A DNA stretch of 64,000 nt, taken from NCBI GenBank assembly GCA_001464665.1, contig LNDP01000015.1:310001-374000 (forward strand). Direction: 5' to 3'. How positions within the stretch are numbered: position 1 is the first letter of the stretch; the number at the start of each line of letters is the position of its first letter. Shown here in pieces: positions 18,192 through 27,532 of the stretch. The DNA comes from Acidobacteria bacterium Ga0074141 (GTDB taxonomy: Bacteria; Acidobacteriota; Blastocatellia; Pyrinomonadales; Pyrinomonadaceae). The position numbers and the translations under genes were made by a program. The notes beneath the pieces were generated by a model. It made no database searches. It saw nothing but the letters and a program-made list of their open reading frames with translations, and was not told where the DNA came from.

Positions 18192-19427
18192 CTAATCAGC
18201 CCTCAGTGCTTCGATCGGATCGAGCTTGGCAGCCTTCCAAGCCGGGAACAGACCGGCAAGTATACCGACTGCGGCAGAAACGCTGATGGCAAGAACCGCG
18301 GCCCACCACGGTATCGAAGCCGGGAAAACATACATAGTGACAAAGAAGCTGGTTGTATAGGCAATAATTAGCCCGATCAGCCCGCCGATCGCCGAAAGAA
18401 GCCCTGACTCGAAAAGAAACTGTCGAAGAATGTCCCCCTGTCTTGCCCCGAGCGATTTTCTAATGCCGATCTCTTTTGTCCGCTCCGTCACGGCAACGAG
18501 CATGATATTCATGATCACGATCGCCCCTACGACCAAAGCGATTCCCGGCACAACGAGAAGCACGGTCGAAAAGACGCCTGTGAAACTTCCAATCAGTCCA
18601 CTGATCGCGTCCGGTGTTACGATACCGAAGTTGTCCTTCTCCTCTGCGGGAAGCTTGCGCTTTATTCGCATCAACGTGCGGACCTCGTCAACAGCGTCCT
18701 CCATCTTAACGTTCTCACGGGCCGTTATCGAGAAGGTCGGGGCTCTTTGCCACCGAAGGCCGCCGAAGTTCGCCCCGAATGTGTTGATCGGGACCTGAAT
18801 GAAATTGTCCTGCGGCTGGCCGAAAACGGAGCCCTTTGCCACCCGAATTCCGATCACCCGATAGGGAATCCCCGAGACCTGGATCTCACTGCCGATGGCC
18901 CCGCCTTGCGGGAAGAGATTTTCCGCGATGTCCGTTCCTATGAACGCGACGCGGACGGCGTTATTGTTTTCAGCCTCGGTAAAGTAGCGCCCTTCCAGGA
19001 TCTCGATATTGTCGATCTGGGCGATCACCGGCTGCATTCCCTGGATGCTGACAGCCTGTAGCGTATTGGCACCATTACGGATGTCCCGCGAGGTATTTCC
19101 GGCCCGTGCCCCGATTTTATCGATGAGCTGGGCTCGTTCTTTGATGAAATCGAGTTCGTCAAAGGTGAGTTCCTTGTTCCGTCGCTGTGCCTCGGCGATG
19201 GTATCGGAATTGCGGAAGTCAGAGAAATTGAACCGCTGGACCGTGAAGGCTTTTGAGCCGATGCCAGCAATCTTCTCATCGACATAGCCGTTGAACCCGA
19301 GCAAAAGCGAAAGAACGACCATGAACGCCGTCATTCCGATGATCATCCCGAGCAGCGTCAGGAACGACCGGAGTTTGTGGCCCATTATCGAATCAAAGGC
19401 CAATTTGAGTGTTTCGGCAAGGTTCAT
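18192..19427 (-). CDS. MacB-type ABC transporter permease (first copy)
   Basis: A 411-residue permease with the same layout as its neighbour: an N-terminal helix (LRSFLTLLGMIIGMTAFMVVLSLLLG), a periplasmic domain of about 230 residues, and a C-terminal FtsX domain with three helices and the conserved ERTKEIGIRKSLGARQGDIL loop that contacts the ATPase. The C-terminal AGLFPAWKAAKLDPIEALR is nearly identical in pattern to the second copy, supporting tandem duplication. It is separated from the ATPase gene by 191 bases that hold a hairpin and an 18-base tandem duplication. Confidence 0.92.
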   Translation of the reverse strand: MNLAETLKLAFDSIMGHKLRSFLTLLGMIIGMTAFMVVLSLLLGFNGYVDEKIAGIGSKAFTVQRFNFSDFRNSDTIAEAQRRNKELTFDELDFIKERAQLIDKIGARAGNTSRDIRNGANTLQAVSIQGMQPVIAQIDNIEILEGRYFTEAENNNAVRVAFIGTDIAENLFPQGGAIGSEIQVSGIPYRVIGIRVAKGSVFGQPQDNFIQVPINTFGANFGGLRWQRAPTFSITARENVKMEDAVDEVRTLMRIKRKLPAEEKDNFGIVTPDAISGLIGSFTGVFSTVLLVVPGIALVVGAIVIMNIMLVAVTERTKEIGIRKSLGARQGDILRQFLFESGLLSAIGGLIGLIIAYTTSFFVTMYVFPASIPWWAAVLAISVSAAVGILAGLFPAWKAAKLDPIEALRAD

Positions 19428-19517
19428 CGCTTTTGCAGTACTGCAATCACATTATACGCAACCCGGAGAATAAAGTTAGATGCGGACGACCCTTTCTTTG
19501 TTCGCAAGGAGTTTGTA

Positions 19518-19553
19518 AAGAGATGCAAACGCTGGAAGAGATGCAAACGCTGG
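19518..19553. repeat. Two perfect tandem copies of an 18-base unit
   Basis: The unit AAGAGATGCAAACGCTGG occurs twice back to back, with no mismatch, in the gap between the exporter ATPase and its permeases. It is 18 bases, so it would be in-frame if it were coding, but no plausible gene covers it. It is probably a recent slippage duplication. Confidence 0.85.
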
Positions 19554-19562
19554 AAAACAGAA

Positions 19563-19589
19563 TGCCGATGGATCGATGACCCATCGGCA
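19563..19589 (-). terminator. Hairpin after the exporter ATPase gene, possible attenuator
   Basis: TGCCGATGG and CCATCGGCA form a nine-base perfect stem with a nine-base loop, 30 bases beyond the ATPase stop on the minus strand. It is followed on that strand by TTCTGTTTTCC, an imperfect U-rich run. Because the permease genes lie further downstream in the same direction, it may act as partial termination or a processing barrier inside the operon. Confidence 0.5.
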
Positions 19590-19618
19590 ATTGTAAACGA
19601 CAAGATCGGTCGTAATTT

Positions 19619-20383
19619 CTACCTGATCTTTTCGTCTTTCTCGATGCGGCCGTCGCGAATGGTGATGACGCGGTGAGCTCGTTCGGCGACCTCTTGTTCG
19701 TGGGTTACGATTATGATCGTGTTGCCGTCCGAGTGAAGCTTTTCAAAGAGGGCCATGATCTCCTGACTTGTCTTTGTATCGAGAGCTCCGGTCGGCTCGT
19801 CCGCAAGGAGTATCGAGGGATCATTCACGAGCGCCCGGGCAATGGCAACGCGTTGGCGCTGACCGCCGGAGAGTTCGTTAGGCTTATGCATAACGCGGTC
19901 ACCAAGCTCGACCGAATTCAATGCGGCGCTCGCTTTATCATGGCGCTCGACCGACCGCATTCCCGCATAGATCAGCGGCAGCTCGACATTGTGGAGAGCG
20001 GTTGCCCTCGCCAGTAAATTGAAGGTTTGGAAAACGAAACCGATCTCTTTGTTACGAATACGGGCGAGCTCGTCGTCAGACATTTCCGAGACCATATTAC
20101 CGTTTATCCAGTAATTACCCTTGGTCGGAGAATCAAGACAGCCGATGAGATTCATTAGCGTCGATTTTCCGGAGCCCGATGGCCCGATGATGGCCAAATA
20201 CTCACCCTTATTCACCTGGAATGAAACGTCGCGAAGCGCATGCAGCTCTTCTACGCCCATCTGGTAGGTCTTCCAGATGTTTTCCATGAGGATCAGCGGC
20301 CTTCCTTTTGCCGTATTCCCGTTATTTTCAGGTTGCGGGGAACCGTTCGCTTCTTCGTTTTCCATAAAGCGGTACATATCCAT
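19619..20383 (-). CDS. ABC transporter ATPase of the MacB/LolD type
   Basis: A 254-residue ATPase of the lipoprotein/macrolide exporter class. It has the Walker A sequence [12 protein letters not shown], the Q-loop FVFQTFNLL, the signature [15 protein letters not shown], the Walker B sequence [12 protein letters not shown] and the H-loop VTHEQEV. The [17 protein letters not shown] and [13 protein letters not shown] stretches are typical of MacB/LolD. About 25 polar residues precede the ATPase fold. It begins 23 bases after the adaptor stop and should energise the two downstream permeases. Confidence 0.93.
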   Translation of the reverse strand: MDMYRFMENEEANGSPQPENNGNTAKGRPLILMENIWKTYQMGVEELHALRDVSFQVNKGEYLAIIGPSGSGKSTLMNLIGCLDSPTKGNYWINGNMVSEMSDDELARIRNKEIGFVFQTFNLLARATALHNVELPLIYAGMRSVERHDKASAALNSVELGDRVMHKPNELSGGQRQRVAIARALVNDPSILLADEPTGALDTKTSQEIMALFEKLHSDGNTIIIVTHEQEVAERAHRVITIRDGRIEKDEKIR

Positions 20384-20406
20384 TGTCTTTATCCCGTAAC
20401 CATCTA

Positions 20407-21945
20407 TCAGGAAGTTGCGCGCGGTTGCGTGCCCTGTTTCTTCACTACCGTGCCTTCTTTCAAAGTGTTAAGGACCCGGCTTGGCCCGGTTATCACCTCT
20501 TGCCCTTCTGAGAGCCCGGCAGTGATCTGAATATCAGATTCGCCTGTGATGCCCGTTTCTACCTCGACAAACTTGACTTTGTTGTCCTCAAGCACATAAA
20601 CGCCCTTGATCGGCTTCGGCCGATCGGCGGGCTCGGGGCCGTTGCCCTGTGGCGTCGGCGAAGGCGACGCGGAGGCATCCGGCCGCTTCTCAATTACAGC
20701 CTGCAGCGGGACGGCAACGACATTCTGTGCGGTCTGGGTCGTGATGGTCGCAGTTGCGCTCATGCCCGGTCGCAGTCCGGTCTGAAGGTCTGGAGGCAAA
20801 TTCTTCAGCTGAATCACGACACGAAATTCCTTCGCTTCCTGAACGTTGATGTTAGTCGAAAGACCGCCGGACGTTTGGGATTTACCGACCGCGAGCGGCG
20901 TTTTCTGCGTCACTTCGCCGTCGATCTCGGCATCGCCGAAGGCATCGACCTTGACCTTCACCGGCTGGCCGACAGCGACGCGATCGATCTCGGTCTCATC
21001 GACCTTTACCTCGACATTTATGGTTGACATGTCGGCGATGGTCATTAGCGGCGTTGTCGAGAGCCCGGCAACCGCAAAGGTTCCTACCTTCGACGGAATC
21101 TCCGCAATGACACCGCTTATCGGGGCAACCTGAAGCGTCTTATCGCGTTGGCTACGCTGGCCGCGGAGTACCGCCGCTTGCTGGTTTGCACGCGACTGGC
21201 TTGAGGTAACGTTAATATTTGCAGTTTCGACGGCCCGACGGGCATCGCGGACGGCGATCTGCTGTTGATTTACTCGAGCGGTCGCATCACGAACCGAGAT
21301 CCGTTGCGACTCAAGCCTTGCCTTTGCGGTCGTCAGACTGACATTGGCGTTATCGACACGGTCCCGAGCAGCGTCAAACTCTGATCGGGCAATGACTCCG
21401 CTCTCGAGGAGCTGTTCCGAACGGCGGAGCTCACGGTTGGCCGCATTGACCTCGACCTCGGCACGATCGACTTCCGTCTGAGCGGTTACAACGCCTTGAC
21501 GGGCGTTATCGACCGCGACCTGTGCGATGTTGAGCTGCTGCTGTGCCTGTGCAAGCTGGTTTGTTGCGGCGCTGACCTGCGACTCAGTGGCCCTGATGTC
21601 GCTCTGTGCCGTTTGGAGAGCGGCGAGTTGAGCATCTGTGCTCGATTCGAGCTGATTAGGATCAAGCCGAACGAGCGGCGCTCCTTTCTCAACCATCTGG
21701 CCTTCCTCGACGAAGATCTCTTCGATCCGGCCCTGAACCTCGCTCGTAATATTCTGGAACTGGATCGGCCGAATCTCACCGGAAGAAACGACGGTCGAAC
21801 GAAGCTCGGGACGGACCTCAAGTTTAACGACCTGTACCTCGGGAACATCTTTCCGAGTAGCAAAGATCGCCACGATAATGACGATCAACAAAACCACCAG
21901 AGATGAGGCTCCGATGATGATCTTCTTTTTTCGGCTCATTGCCAT
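20407..21945 (-). CDS. Periplasmic adaptor (HlyD/MacA family)
   Basis: A 512-residue membrane fusion protein anchored by one N-terminal helix ([24 protein letters not shown]). A biotinyl-lipoyl half-domain is followed by a very long coiled-coil hairpin (about residues 85-280, Gln/Ala/Arg-rich heptads), then the returning lipoyl and beta-barrel domains with [18 protein letters not shown] and a C-terminal membrane-proximal domain. A Ser/Pro-rich low-complexity insert ([12 protein letters not shown]) sits near residue 430. It should bridge the inner-membrane permeases to an outer-membrane TolC-like channel, which is not encoded nearby. It is the first gene of the exporter operon, and its start region is divergent from the FHA operon. 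Confidence 0.92.
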   Translation of the reverse strand: MAMSRKKKIIIGASSLVVLLIVIIVAIFATRKDVPEVQVVKLEVRPELRSTVVSSGEIRPIQFQNITSEVQGRIEEIFVEEGQMVEKGAPLVRLDPNQLESSTDAQLAALQTAQSDIRATESQVSAATNQLAQAQQQLNIAQVAVDNARQGVVTAQTEVDRAEVEVNAANRELRRSEQLLESGVIARSEFDAARDRVDNANVSLTTAKARLESQRISVRDATARVNQQQIAVRDARRAVETANINVTSSQSRANQQAAVLRGQRSQRDKTLQVAPISGVIAEIPSKVGTFAVAGLSTTPLMTIADMSTINVEVKVDETEIDRVAVGQPVKVKVDAFGDAEIDGEVTQKTPLAVGKSQTSGGLSTNINVQEAKEFRVVIQLKNLPPDLQTGLRPGMSATATITTQTAQNVVAVPLQAVIEKRPDASASPSPTPQGNGPEPADRPKPIKGVYVLEDNKVKFVEVETGITGESDIQITAGLSEGQEVITGPSRVLNTLKEGTVVKKQGTQPRATS

Positions 21946-22145
21946 GCTGAATTATCCCTTTCTATTAGTTGCTCGATTTCTTTTTATTATTTCAGGCACT
22001 CGGCCACAAGGGGCCAGCCCGAATTTGTTACAAGCAGATACTACGACCGCACATTATGCGATGTTTCAAATTTCTTCAAAGATGCTTGTTTTGCCTCTAG
22101 TTAGCCGCATCCGCTGTTCTTTTGCTCTCGAAATGCCTTGCTCAA

Positions 22146-22174
22146 TTTACGAATCAGCACGAAAGCGGTAGAAT
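22146..22174 (+). promoter_or_regulatory. Candidate promoter of the FHA signalling operon
   Basis: TTTACG at 22146-22151 and TAGAAT at 22169-22174 are spaced by 17 bases, about 60 bases upstream of the first FHA gene. The 289-base region 21946-22234 between divergent operons otherwise shows only AT-rich DNA and no gene. Match to consensus is moderate. Confidence 0.3.
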
Positions 22175-22234
22175 GCTTTTGATTTAAAGTCGGAAAGATT
22201 TCGGCAACATCAAATCCCGGACCTTGGATAGAAC

Positions 22235-22807
22235 ATGATACCTTGCCCCGGCTGCGGTAGCCAAAACATCGATGGATCGCGTTTTTGCGACCAATGCGGA
22301 ACACGGCTGCCCGCTGATATACACACAACAGAGGCACCGGCCGACTCGCCGGCGACCGAGATCAGCAGCCCAAATTTTCAGGTTGGCTCGGTAACTAGTA
22401 TAGGTATTCCACCGATCGTCGAACCGATCGCCCGCTCTCAGGCACCGACCTCGAACGGCGGTTCTGATACTGAACGCGGTGTTCTTATCATCGAAAAAGG
22501 AGCCGGACCTATAACCGAATTTGAGTTGAAGAACCCGGAATCCTTTATTGGTCGCTGGGATGCAGACAATGGTATTTTCCCGGACATTGACCTCGACGCG
22601 ATCGATCCGGATGCAAAGGTTTCAAGGCGTCATGCAAAGGTCATCCGCCGCGAGGGCCACTTCCTGATCGAGGACCTTGGTTCTACAAATGGTACATTTA
22701 TCAATCGTGGTCGACGGTTGCTGCCCGGAAGTCCGCAGCGGCTGAACGACGGAGACGAGATAATCGTTGGAAAGACCTTTTTGCGGTTTAAGATCGTGCC
22801 CAAATGA
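22235..22807 (+). CDS. Zinc-ribbon FHA domain protein
   Basis: A 190-residue cytoplasmic protein. It opens with a zinc ribbon (CPGCGSQNIDGSRFCDQCG, four Cys in two CxxC pairs), then a low-complexity linker, then a C-terminal FHA domain from about residue 85. FHA marks are the GRWD loop, SRRHA and EDLGSTNGTFIN, the residues that bind phosphothreonine. It lies 45 bases ahead of the kinase gene, whose own FHA domain shares the unusual DPxxKxSRRHA block, so the two FHA domains are close paralogues. It probably docks a phosphorylated partner of the kinase. Confidence 0.9.
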   Translation: MIPCPGCGSQNIDGSRFCDQCGTRLPADIHTTEAPADSPATEISSPNFQVGSVTSIGIPPIVEPIARSQAPTSNGGSDTERGVLIIEKGAGPITEFELKNPESFIGRWDADNGIFPDIDLDAIDPDAKVSRRHAKVIRREGHFLIEDLGSTNGTFINRGRRLLPGSPQRLNDGDEIIVGKTFLRFKIVPK

Positions 22808-22852
22808 GACACGCGGCCGAGTTTCACCCGAAGTGAACGTTCGTTTCAAATA

Positions 22853-25318
22853 ATGAAGTGTCAGGAATGCAACTCTGAGATCTCGGAGCAGGATTCGTTC
22901 TGCCCGTATTGCGGCATTGTGCTTGCGACCGTGCCGGCCGTCGAGGCGGAGCCTGTGCCTGACGACCTTGAGAGCACGGTGATGATGTCGCCCGAGGAGG
23001 TTGCCCGGCTGGCCGAACTCGAGGCTAAAAAGGCCTCCGACCTACCTTTGGACACGGCGAATGAGCAAGAACCTATCGAGGAAAGCCCGCCGCAAACGCT
23101 TGAGAATTTCATACCTGGGCCGACGTCCGAAACAGTTTACCCAACTGACGACAAGATCGAGCCCGATATCTCAGCCGAGCTTCCCAACGCTCCGCTTCCC
23201 GATATCCTTGCTGAGTCAGGTTATAGCACCGGCGATATGGATCAGGCACCGCCGGCCGACGTCGCGGAACCGAAAGTTGAGGAGCCACCGACCGTTGAAC
23301 CAGCGGCCGTAGAGGAGCCCTTAGTTGTGAACGAGGCCCCGGCATTTTCTGAAGAGGCGACAATTTATCAGTTCACGCCCGAGCGTCCGCAACCCGAGGC
23401 TCCGACGCCCGCGGCAGAAGAACCGCCCACTGCGGTGTCGAAGGAAGAACCCAAATCGAGTTTTGCAGTCGAGTTCGAGATACCGGCCGAAGAGGCGTCG
23501 GTCGTCGCCGAATCCGCTCCGGTGGAAGAAGAAGCGGTTGAGATCGGCTGGGGTGAGGAACCCTTCGAAGCTGCACCAGACGGCGAATCCAAGTCGAGTG
23601 TCGTTGCCGCAGAACCCGATGAGGAGCCTGCACCAGAGGCAGAGCCGGAGCCGGATATTCGGGCCGAGCACGAGATACTGAAGCCTGTCGAGGAACTTGA
23701 TCTCCCTGATTCATTTACGGGCGGCTCGATATTTGATTCCGTGAGGATCATGGAGCCGCCGACCCTGATCGCTCCGGCCGTAAATGCCGAGGATCTGGTC
23801 GAACAACCGGCTGCTGCTGAGGTGCCCGCATCTCCGGATGACACCTCTGAGAAGCCTGCATCTGACGAACTTGCGGCCGCGGGCATTAACCCGACATCTC
23901 CGAACATTGGCGGCCCCGATACAGACAGCAAAAAGGCTACAAAGCTTAAACCGCTTTCGGAGGGCACGATCCTGAACGGCCGCTACGAGATCATTCGCAA
24001 GATCGGCGGCGGCGGAATGGGTGCGGTTTATCTCGCGAGCGATAACAACCTCGGCGGCGTTCTTCGAGCCGTCAAGGAAATGATCCAGGCACATATCGAG
24101 GACGAGCAACAGGAAAAGGCAATCAATGACTTCCGCCGTGAATCGATGATCCTCTCGACGCTCGACCATGCCGGAATTCCGACGATATTTGACTATTTCT
24201 TTGACCAGGACGAATGCCGTTTTTATCTCGTGATGAAATACATCTCGGGCGGCGACCTGGCTGCACGGTTGCGTTCGGCACCCGAGGGCAAACTCGACGA
24301 AGCCACGGTCACGGACTGGGCAATTCAGATCGCGGATGTTCTGGAATATCTGCACAGCCAGCCTTCGACGATCGTTTACCGCGACCTTAAGCCGAGCAAC
24401 ATAATGGTCGATGGGAACACGGGCCGTGTGATGTTGATCGATTTCGGCATCGCCCGATCGATCAGTCAACGCGAAGAGAAAGGCGTGACCGCCGTCGGGA
24501 CGATGGGATATGCTCCGCCGGAGCTGTTTAGCGGAAATGTTGAGCCGCGTTCGGACATTTACAGCCTCGGTTCGACGATGTTTCATTTGCTAACCGGAGC
24601 GGATCCGCAAAGCAATCCGCTCCTAATTTTCGATTTTCAAAAGAACCCGCGGCCGCGACAGATCAACCCGAGGCTCTCGGATCAGATCGAAACCATCCTG
24701 ATGAAGGCCGTCGAATACAGCGCCGAGGAACGCTTCGAGTCGGCGGCCGCGATGAAGGCGGCGCTCGAGGCCCATCTCACGGCGCTCAGCGGTGCTAAGG
24801 TGAGCTACGGGGTTTCGGAATCGCCGACACCCGCATCTCTTGCGTCGCAGTACGTCTTCTGTGGCTTCTGCGGTCAGCGGATCATCGCCTCGGATCTTTT
24901 CTGTGCGTTTTGCGGAGCTCGGCAGCCGATCGGCGGCCCGGGAATTCAATCGGCGAACTATCAGACCGGTACGCCGACCGCGAGGTTGTTTGTTGAGGGT
25001 ACAAGCGAACTTACCGCCCCGACCTTCTCAATAACGAAGGACGAGAGTCTGCTCGGGCGGCGTGACCCGATGTCGAACATCTTTCCGGAGGTCGATCTTT
25101 CTAAGTACGACCCGCAGACGAAGATCTCGCGTCGACACGCCCGCATCTGGAAGGACGCAGGAAGTTTCTTGGTCGAGGATCTGGGCTCTTCTAACGGGAC
25201 CGTCCTTCTCGTCTCGGCAAAGCAGCCGATGCGGCTCGTACCACACCGTCCGCACGCGCTCAATAGCGGTGACAAAATAAAGCTTGGCGATACGGTCCTT
25301 CAGTTTTATGTCGGGTAG
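22853..25318 (+). CDS. Ser/Thr protein kinase with zinc ribbons and C-terminal FHA domain
   Basis: An 821-residue kinase with an unusual layout. An N-terminal zinc ribbon (CQECNSEISEQDSFCPYCG) is followed by about 340 residues of Glu/Pro/Ala-rich, probably disordered sequence. A Hanks-type kinase domain (about 375-645) comes next, then a second zinc ribbon (CGFCGQRIIASDLFCAFCG) and a C-terminal FHA domain (LLGRRDP, SRRHA, EDLGSSNGT). The kinase core is intact: GGGGMGAVY loop, AVKE lysine, YRDLKPSN (His of HRD is Tyr, the catalytic Asp kept), IDFG. There is no membrane helix. The following RDD and phosphatase genes are close and co-directional, suggesting one regulatory unit. Confidence 0.93.
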   Translation: MKCQECNSEISEQDSFCPYCGIVLATVPAVEAEPVPDDLESTVMMSPEEVARLAELEAKKASDLPLDTANEQEPIEESPPQTLENFIPGPTSETVYPTDDKIEPDISAELPNAPLPDILAESGYSTGDMDQAPPADVAEPKVEEPPTVEPAAVEEPLVVNEAPAFSEEATIYQFTPERPQPEAPTPAAEEPPTAVSKEEPKSSFAVEFEIPAEEASVVAESAPVEEEAVEIGWGEEPFEAAPDGESKSSVVAAEPDEEPAPEAEPEPDIRAEHEILKPVEELDLPDSFTGGSIFDSVRIMEPPTLIAPAVNAEDLVEQPAAAEVPASPDDTSEKPASDELAAAGINPTSPNIGGPDTDSKKATKLKPLSEGTILNGRYEIIRKIGGGGMGAVYLASDNNLGGVLRAVKEMIQAHIEDEQQEKAINDFRRESMILSTLDHAGIPTIFDYFFDQDECRFYLVMKYISGGDLAARLRSAPEGKLDEATVTDWAIQIADVLEYLHSQPSTIVYRDLKPSNIMVDGNTGRVMLIDFGIARSISQREEKGVTAVGTMGYAPPELFSGNVEPRSDIYSLGSTMFHLLTGADPQSNPLLIFDFQKNPRPRQINPRLSDQIETILMKAVEYSAEERFESAAAMKAALEAHLTALSGAKVSYGVSESPTPASLASQYVFCGFCGQRIIASDLFCAFCGARQPIGGPGIQSANYQTGTPTARLFVEGTSELTAPTFSITKDESLLGRRDPMSNIFPEVDLSKYDPQTKISRRHARIWKDAGSFLVEDLGSSNGTVLLVSAKQPMRLVPHRPHALNSGDKIKLGDTVLQFYVG

Positions 25319-25327
25319 TGATCGGTA

Positions 25328-25867
25328 ATGGCGACAAAATTAAAGGAACCGAAGGATACAAAGATCAAGACTGAAACGGCGGGGCCGCAAATGGTTCGGG
25401 TTGTGCGTTTTGAGCCGGAAGAGGTTGTTACGCCCTTCTTTCTCCGCTTTGGAGCAGCAGCCATAGACTACCTTTTTCTTGTTCTATTTCCTGCGATGTT
25501 CCTCGTCATAAGCCGAATGATGGGGAATGACGGAGCGGCGCTGATCAACAGCGAGCTGAACAACGTCGGATGGCTGTTATCAATACTGTTCGCCTTATCG
25601 AACCTGATTGTCCTTCCGATCCTCACAGGCAGGACACTTGGGAAGTTCCTGACCGGGCTTGAGATCGTGGGGAGCGACGGCCGCCATCCGTCGATCGTAA
25701 AGATGCTCCTGCGGCAAACGCTCGGGTATCTGACGGTCATTTTGTCAGCAGGGCTCGGCCTCTTACCTGTCGCTTTTAGCCGAAAGGGCAGAGCATTGCA
25801 CGATTATATTTTTGGTACCTTTGTCGTTTTTGCCAGCCGAAAGCCGGTCGGGCAAACGAATGATTAA
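25328..25867 (+). CDS. RDD family membrane protein
   Basis: A 179-residue protein with an Arg/Lys-rich N-terminal tail of about 45 residues and three hydrophobic segments in the RDD domain (RFGAAAIDYLFLVLFPAMFLV, NNVGWLLSILFALSNLIVLPIL and LRQTLGYLTVILSAGLGLLPVAF). The GRTLGKFLTGLEIVGSDGR stretch between helices two and three and the C-terminal GRALHDYIFGTFVV are diagnostic. The function of RDD proteins is poorly defined. Its place between a kinase and a phosphatase, with 9-base gaps on both sides, suggests it is a membrane partner or target of that pair. Confidence 0.9.
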   Translation: MATKLKEPKDTKIKTETAGPQMVRVVRFEPEEVVTPFFLRFGAAAIDYLFLVLFPAMFLVISRMMGNDGAALINSELNNVGWLLSILFALSNLIVLPILTGRTLGKFLTGLEIVGSDGRHPSIVKMLLRQTLGYLTVILSAGLGLLPVAFSRKGRALHDYIFGTFVVFASRKPVGQTND

Positions 25868-25876
25868 AAGCGAAAC

Positions 25877-27532
25877 ATGGCCCGCCTAATACTTAAGAAG
25901 CCCAACGCCGATCCCGAGTTCGTCGACCTTAATCGAATCCGGACGACGATTGGACGTTCCGCCCGCAGCGACATCTGTATCGCCGATGCCTTCGCCTCGC
26001 GTCTGCACGCGGAGATCAGGCAGGAAGGCGATGGCTTTTGGCTGCACGATCTCGGCTCCGCAAACGGCACGCGCTACAACGGCACTTTCATCAAAGGCGG
26101 CGTGCCGATCGCGACCGGCGGTGAGATACAGATCGGCGAAAGCAAGATGGTATTTGAGGCGAGTCACGTTCCGGCGATCGGCGGAGCAACGCTTATTGCC
26201 GATCAGACCGAGGCGCTCGACCCCTCGAAGACGATCTCGTTCCAAAGCAGCAGGATCCCGACGACCGAGCTCTTAAAAGGGCAGTTTACCTCGCGGACCG
26301 ATCTACTCGCGCTTATCAGTAAGGTAGGCGTGGCCTTGCTGTCTTCAACCGGACTCGAAGAAACGCTCGATCAGGTTGCGTCGCTTGTCTTTGAAGCGGT
26401 TCCCGCCGAGCGGGTCGTGATAATGCTCCGTGATGAGAAGGATTCGGAGAAGATGCAGGTGATGATCGCCCGCATCCGCAATCAGCAAGAGCGTCTCCAG
26501 GAGGTTCGTGTAAGCAACAGCGTGATGGACGAGGTGCTCAAGCATGGCCGCTCGGTCCTTACGGCGGACGCCCAGCAAGACCCGAAATTTGCTACGCAGA
26601 CCGTTATGCTTCAGGGCATTCGGTCGGTTCTCGCGGTTCCACTGAGCGTTGATGAACGAACCATCTTCGGCATGATCTACGCCGACTCGCCGACCTATAC
26701 GACGACGTTTACCGAGGAGCATCTCAACATTTTGACAACGCTTGCCTCGGTCGCTTCGATCCGGGTTGAGAATGCCGCCCTCGTCGACGAGCGAATGGAA
26801 CGCGAGCGGATGGAACGCGAGCTAGAGCTGGCTACCGAGATCCAGCAGCGTTTTCAACCCTCGGCCCCGCCGACGCTCGAAGGCTACGAATTTCAGGGAA
26901 TCTCGTTCTCGTGTTACGAGATCGGCGGCGATTACTACGATTTTATAAGCAGGCCCGATGGCAGAATGGTCGTCGCCCTCGGCGATGTTTCTGGCAAGGG
27001 AACGGCCGCGGCGTTGCTTATGTCGAGCCTTCACGCCGCGATACACGCACAGATCTCGGCTGCGAGTTCGATACCGAATACCGTCACGTCAGTCAATAAA
27101 TACTTAGCCGAAAATACGCCATCCAATCGGTTCGTAACGCTCTACATCGGCGAACTCGACCCCGCGACCGGGAAGCTGATCTACATCAACGCCGGCCACA
27201 ATCCGCCGTTGCTCTGTCGGGCTGATGGGACGATCACCCAGCTTGATTCGGGCGGACTGCCGCTCGGTCTGATGGAGATGGCTGAGTATGAAAGCGGGGA
27301 GCTGACGCTGGAACGCGGGGATGTACTCGTCGTTTATTCGGATGGTGTTAACGAGGCGGCCAATGATGCTGAAGAGGAATACGGACTTGAGCGGCTTGAG
27401 GAGGTCGTGCGGAATCACCGTCGAGGCTCGGCGGCAGGACTTCGCGACAAGATCGAGTCGTCGCTCTCGACATTCACACAGAATGCGCCTGCAGCTGATG
27501 ACGTGACGCTTCTCATTGTGAAACGAAACTAA
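25877..27532 (+). CDS. FHA-GAF-SpoIIE protein phosphatase
   Basis: A 551-residue PP2C-type phosphatase. An N-terminal FHA domain (about 1-95: GRSARSDICI, SRLHAEI, LGSANGTRYNG) is followed by a GAF domain (about 135-300) and a short coiled coil (ERMERERMERELELATEIQQRFQP) that is the usual signal-transmission helix. The SpoIIE domain follows, with intact metal-binding motifs GGDYYD, GDVSGKG, SDGVNE and DDVTLL. It would dephosphorylate Ser/Thr-phosphorylated proteins, possibly substrates of the kinase encoded at 22853. The stop overlaps the convergent sigma factor gene by four bases. Confidence 0.93.
   Translation: MARLILKKPNADPEFVDLNRIRTTIGRSARSDICIADAFASRLHAEIRQEGDGFWLHDLGSANGTRYNGTFIKGGVPIATGGEIQIGESKMVFEASHVPAIGGATLIADQTEALDPSKTISFQSSRIPTTELLKGQFTSRTDLLALISKVGVALLSSTGLEETLDQVASLVFEAVPAERVVIMLRDEKDSEKMQVMIARIRNQQERLQEVRVSNSVMDEVLKHGRSVLTADAQQDPKFATQTVMLQGIRSVLAVPLSVDERTIFGMIYADSPTYTTTFTEEHLNILTTLASVASIRVENAALVDERMERERMERELELATEIQQRFQPSAPPTLEGYEFQGISFSCYEIGGDYYDFISRPDGRMVVALGDVSGKGTAAALLMSSLHAAIHAQISAASSIPNTVTSVNKYLAENTPSNRFVTLYIGELDPATGKLIYINAGHNPPLLCRADGTITQLDSGGLPLGLMEMAEYESGELTLERGDVLVVYSDGVNEAANDAEEEYGLERLEEVVRNHRRGSAAGLRDKIESSLSTFTQNAPAADDVTLLIVKRN

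Noticed and set aside
23711-24586. Long antisense frame opposite the FHA-kinase gene (291 codons)
   Set aside because: It lies fully inside a gene with intact kinase motifs. Its translation is Arg/His-rich with no recognisable domain, as expected from the complement of G+C-biased codons.
22853-25318. FHA-kinase as a pseudokinase because HRD reads YRD
   Set aside because: The catalytic Asp is kept and YRD is a common active variant in bacterial kinases; the lysine and DFG are also present.
22235-27532. Type VI secretion regulatory cluster (PpkA/PppA/Fha)
   Set aside because: No Tss, Hcp, VgrG or ClpV genes lie within the window, and the phosphatase is SpoIIE-type with GAF and FHA domains.
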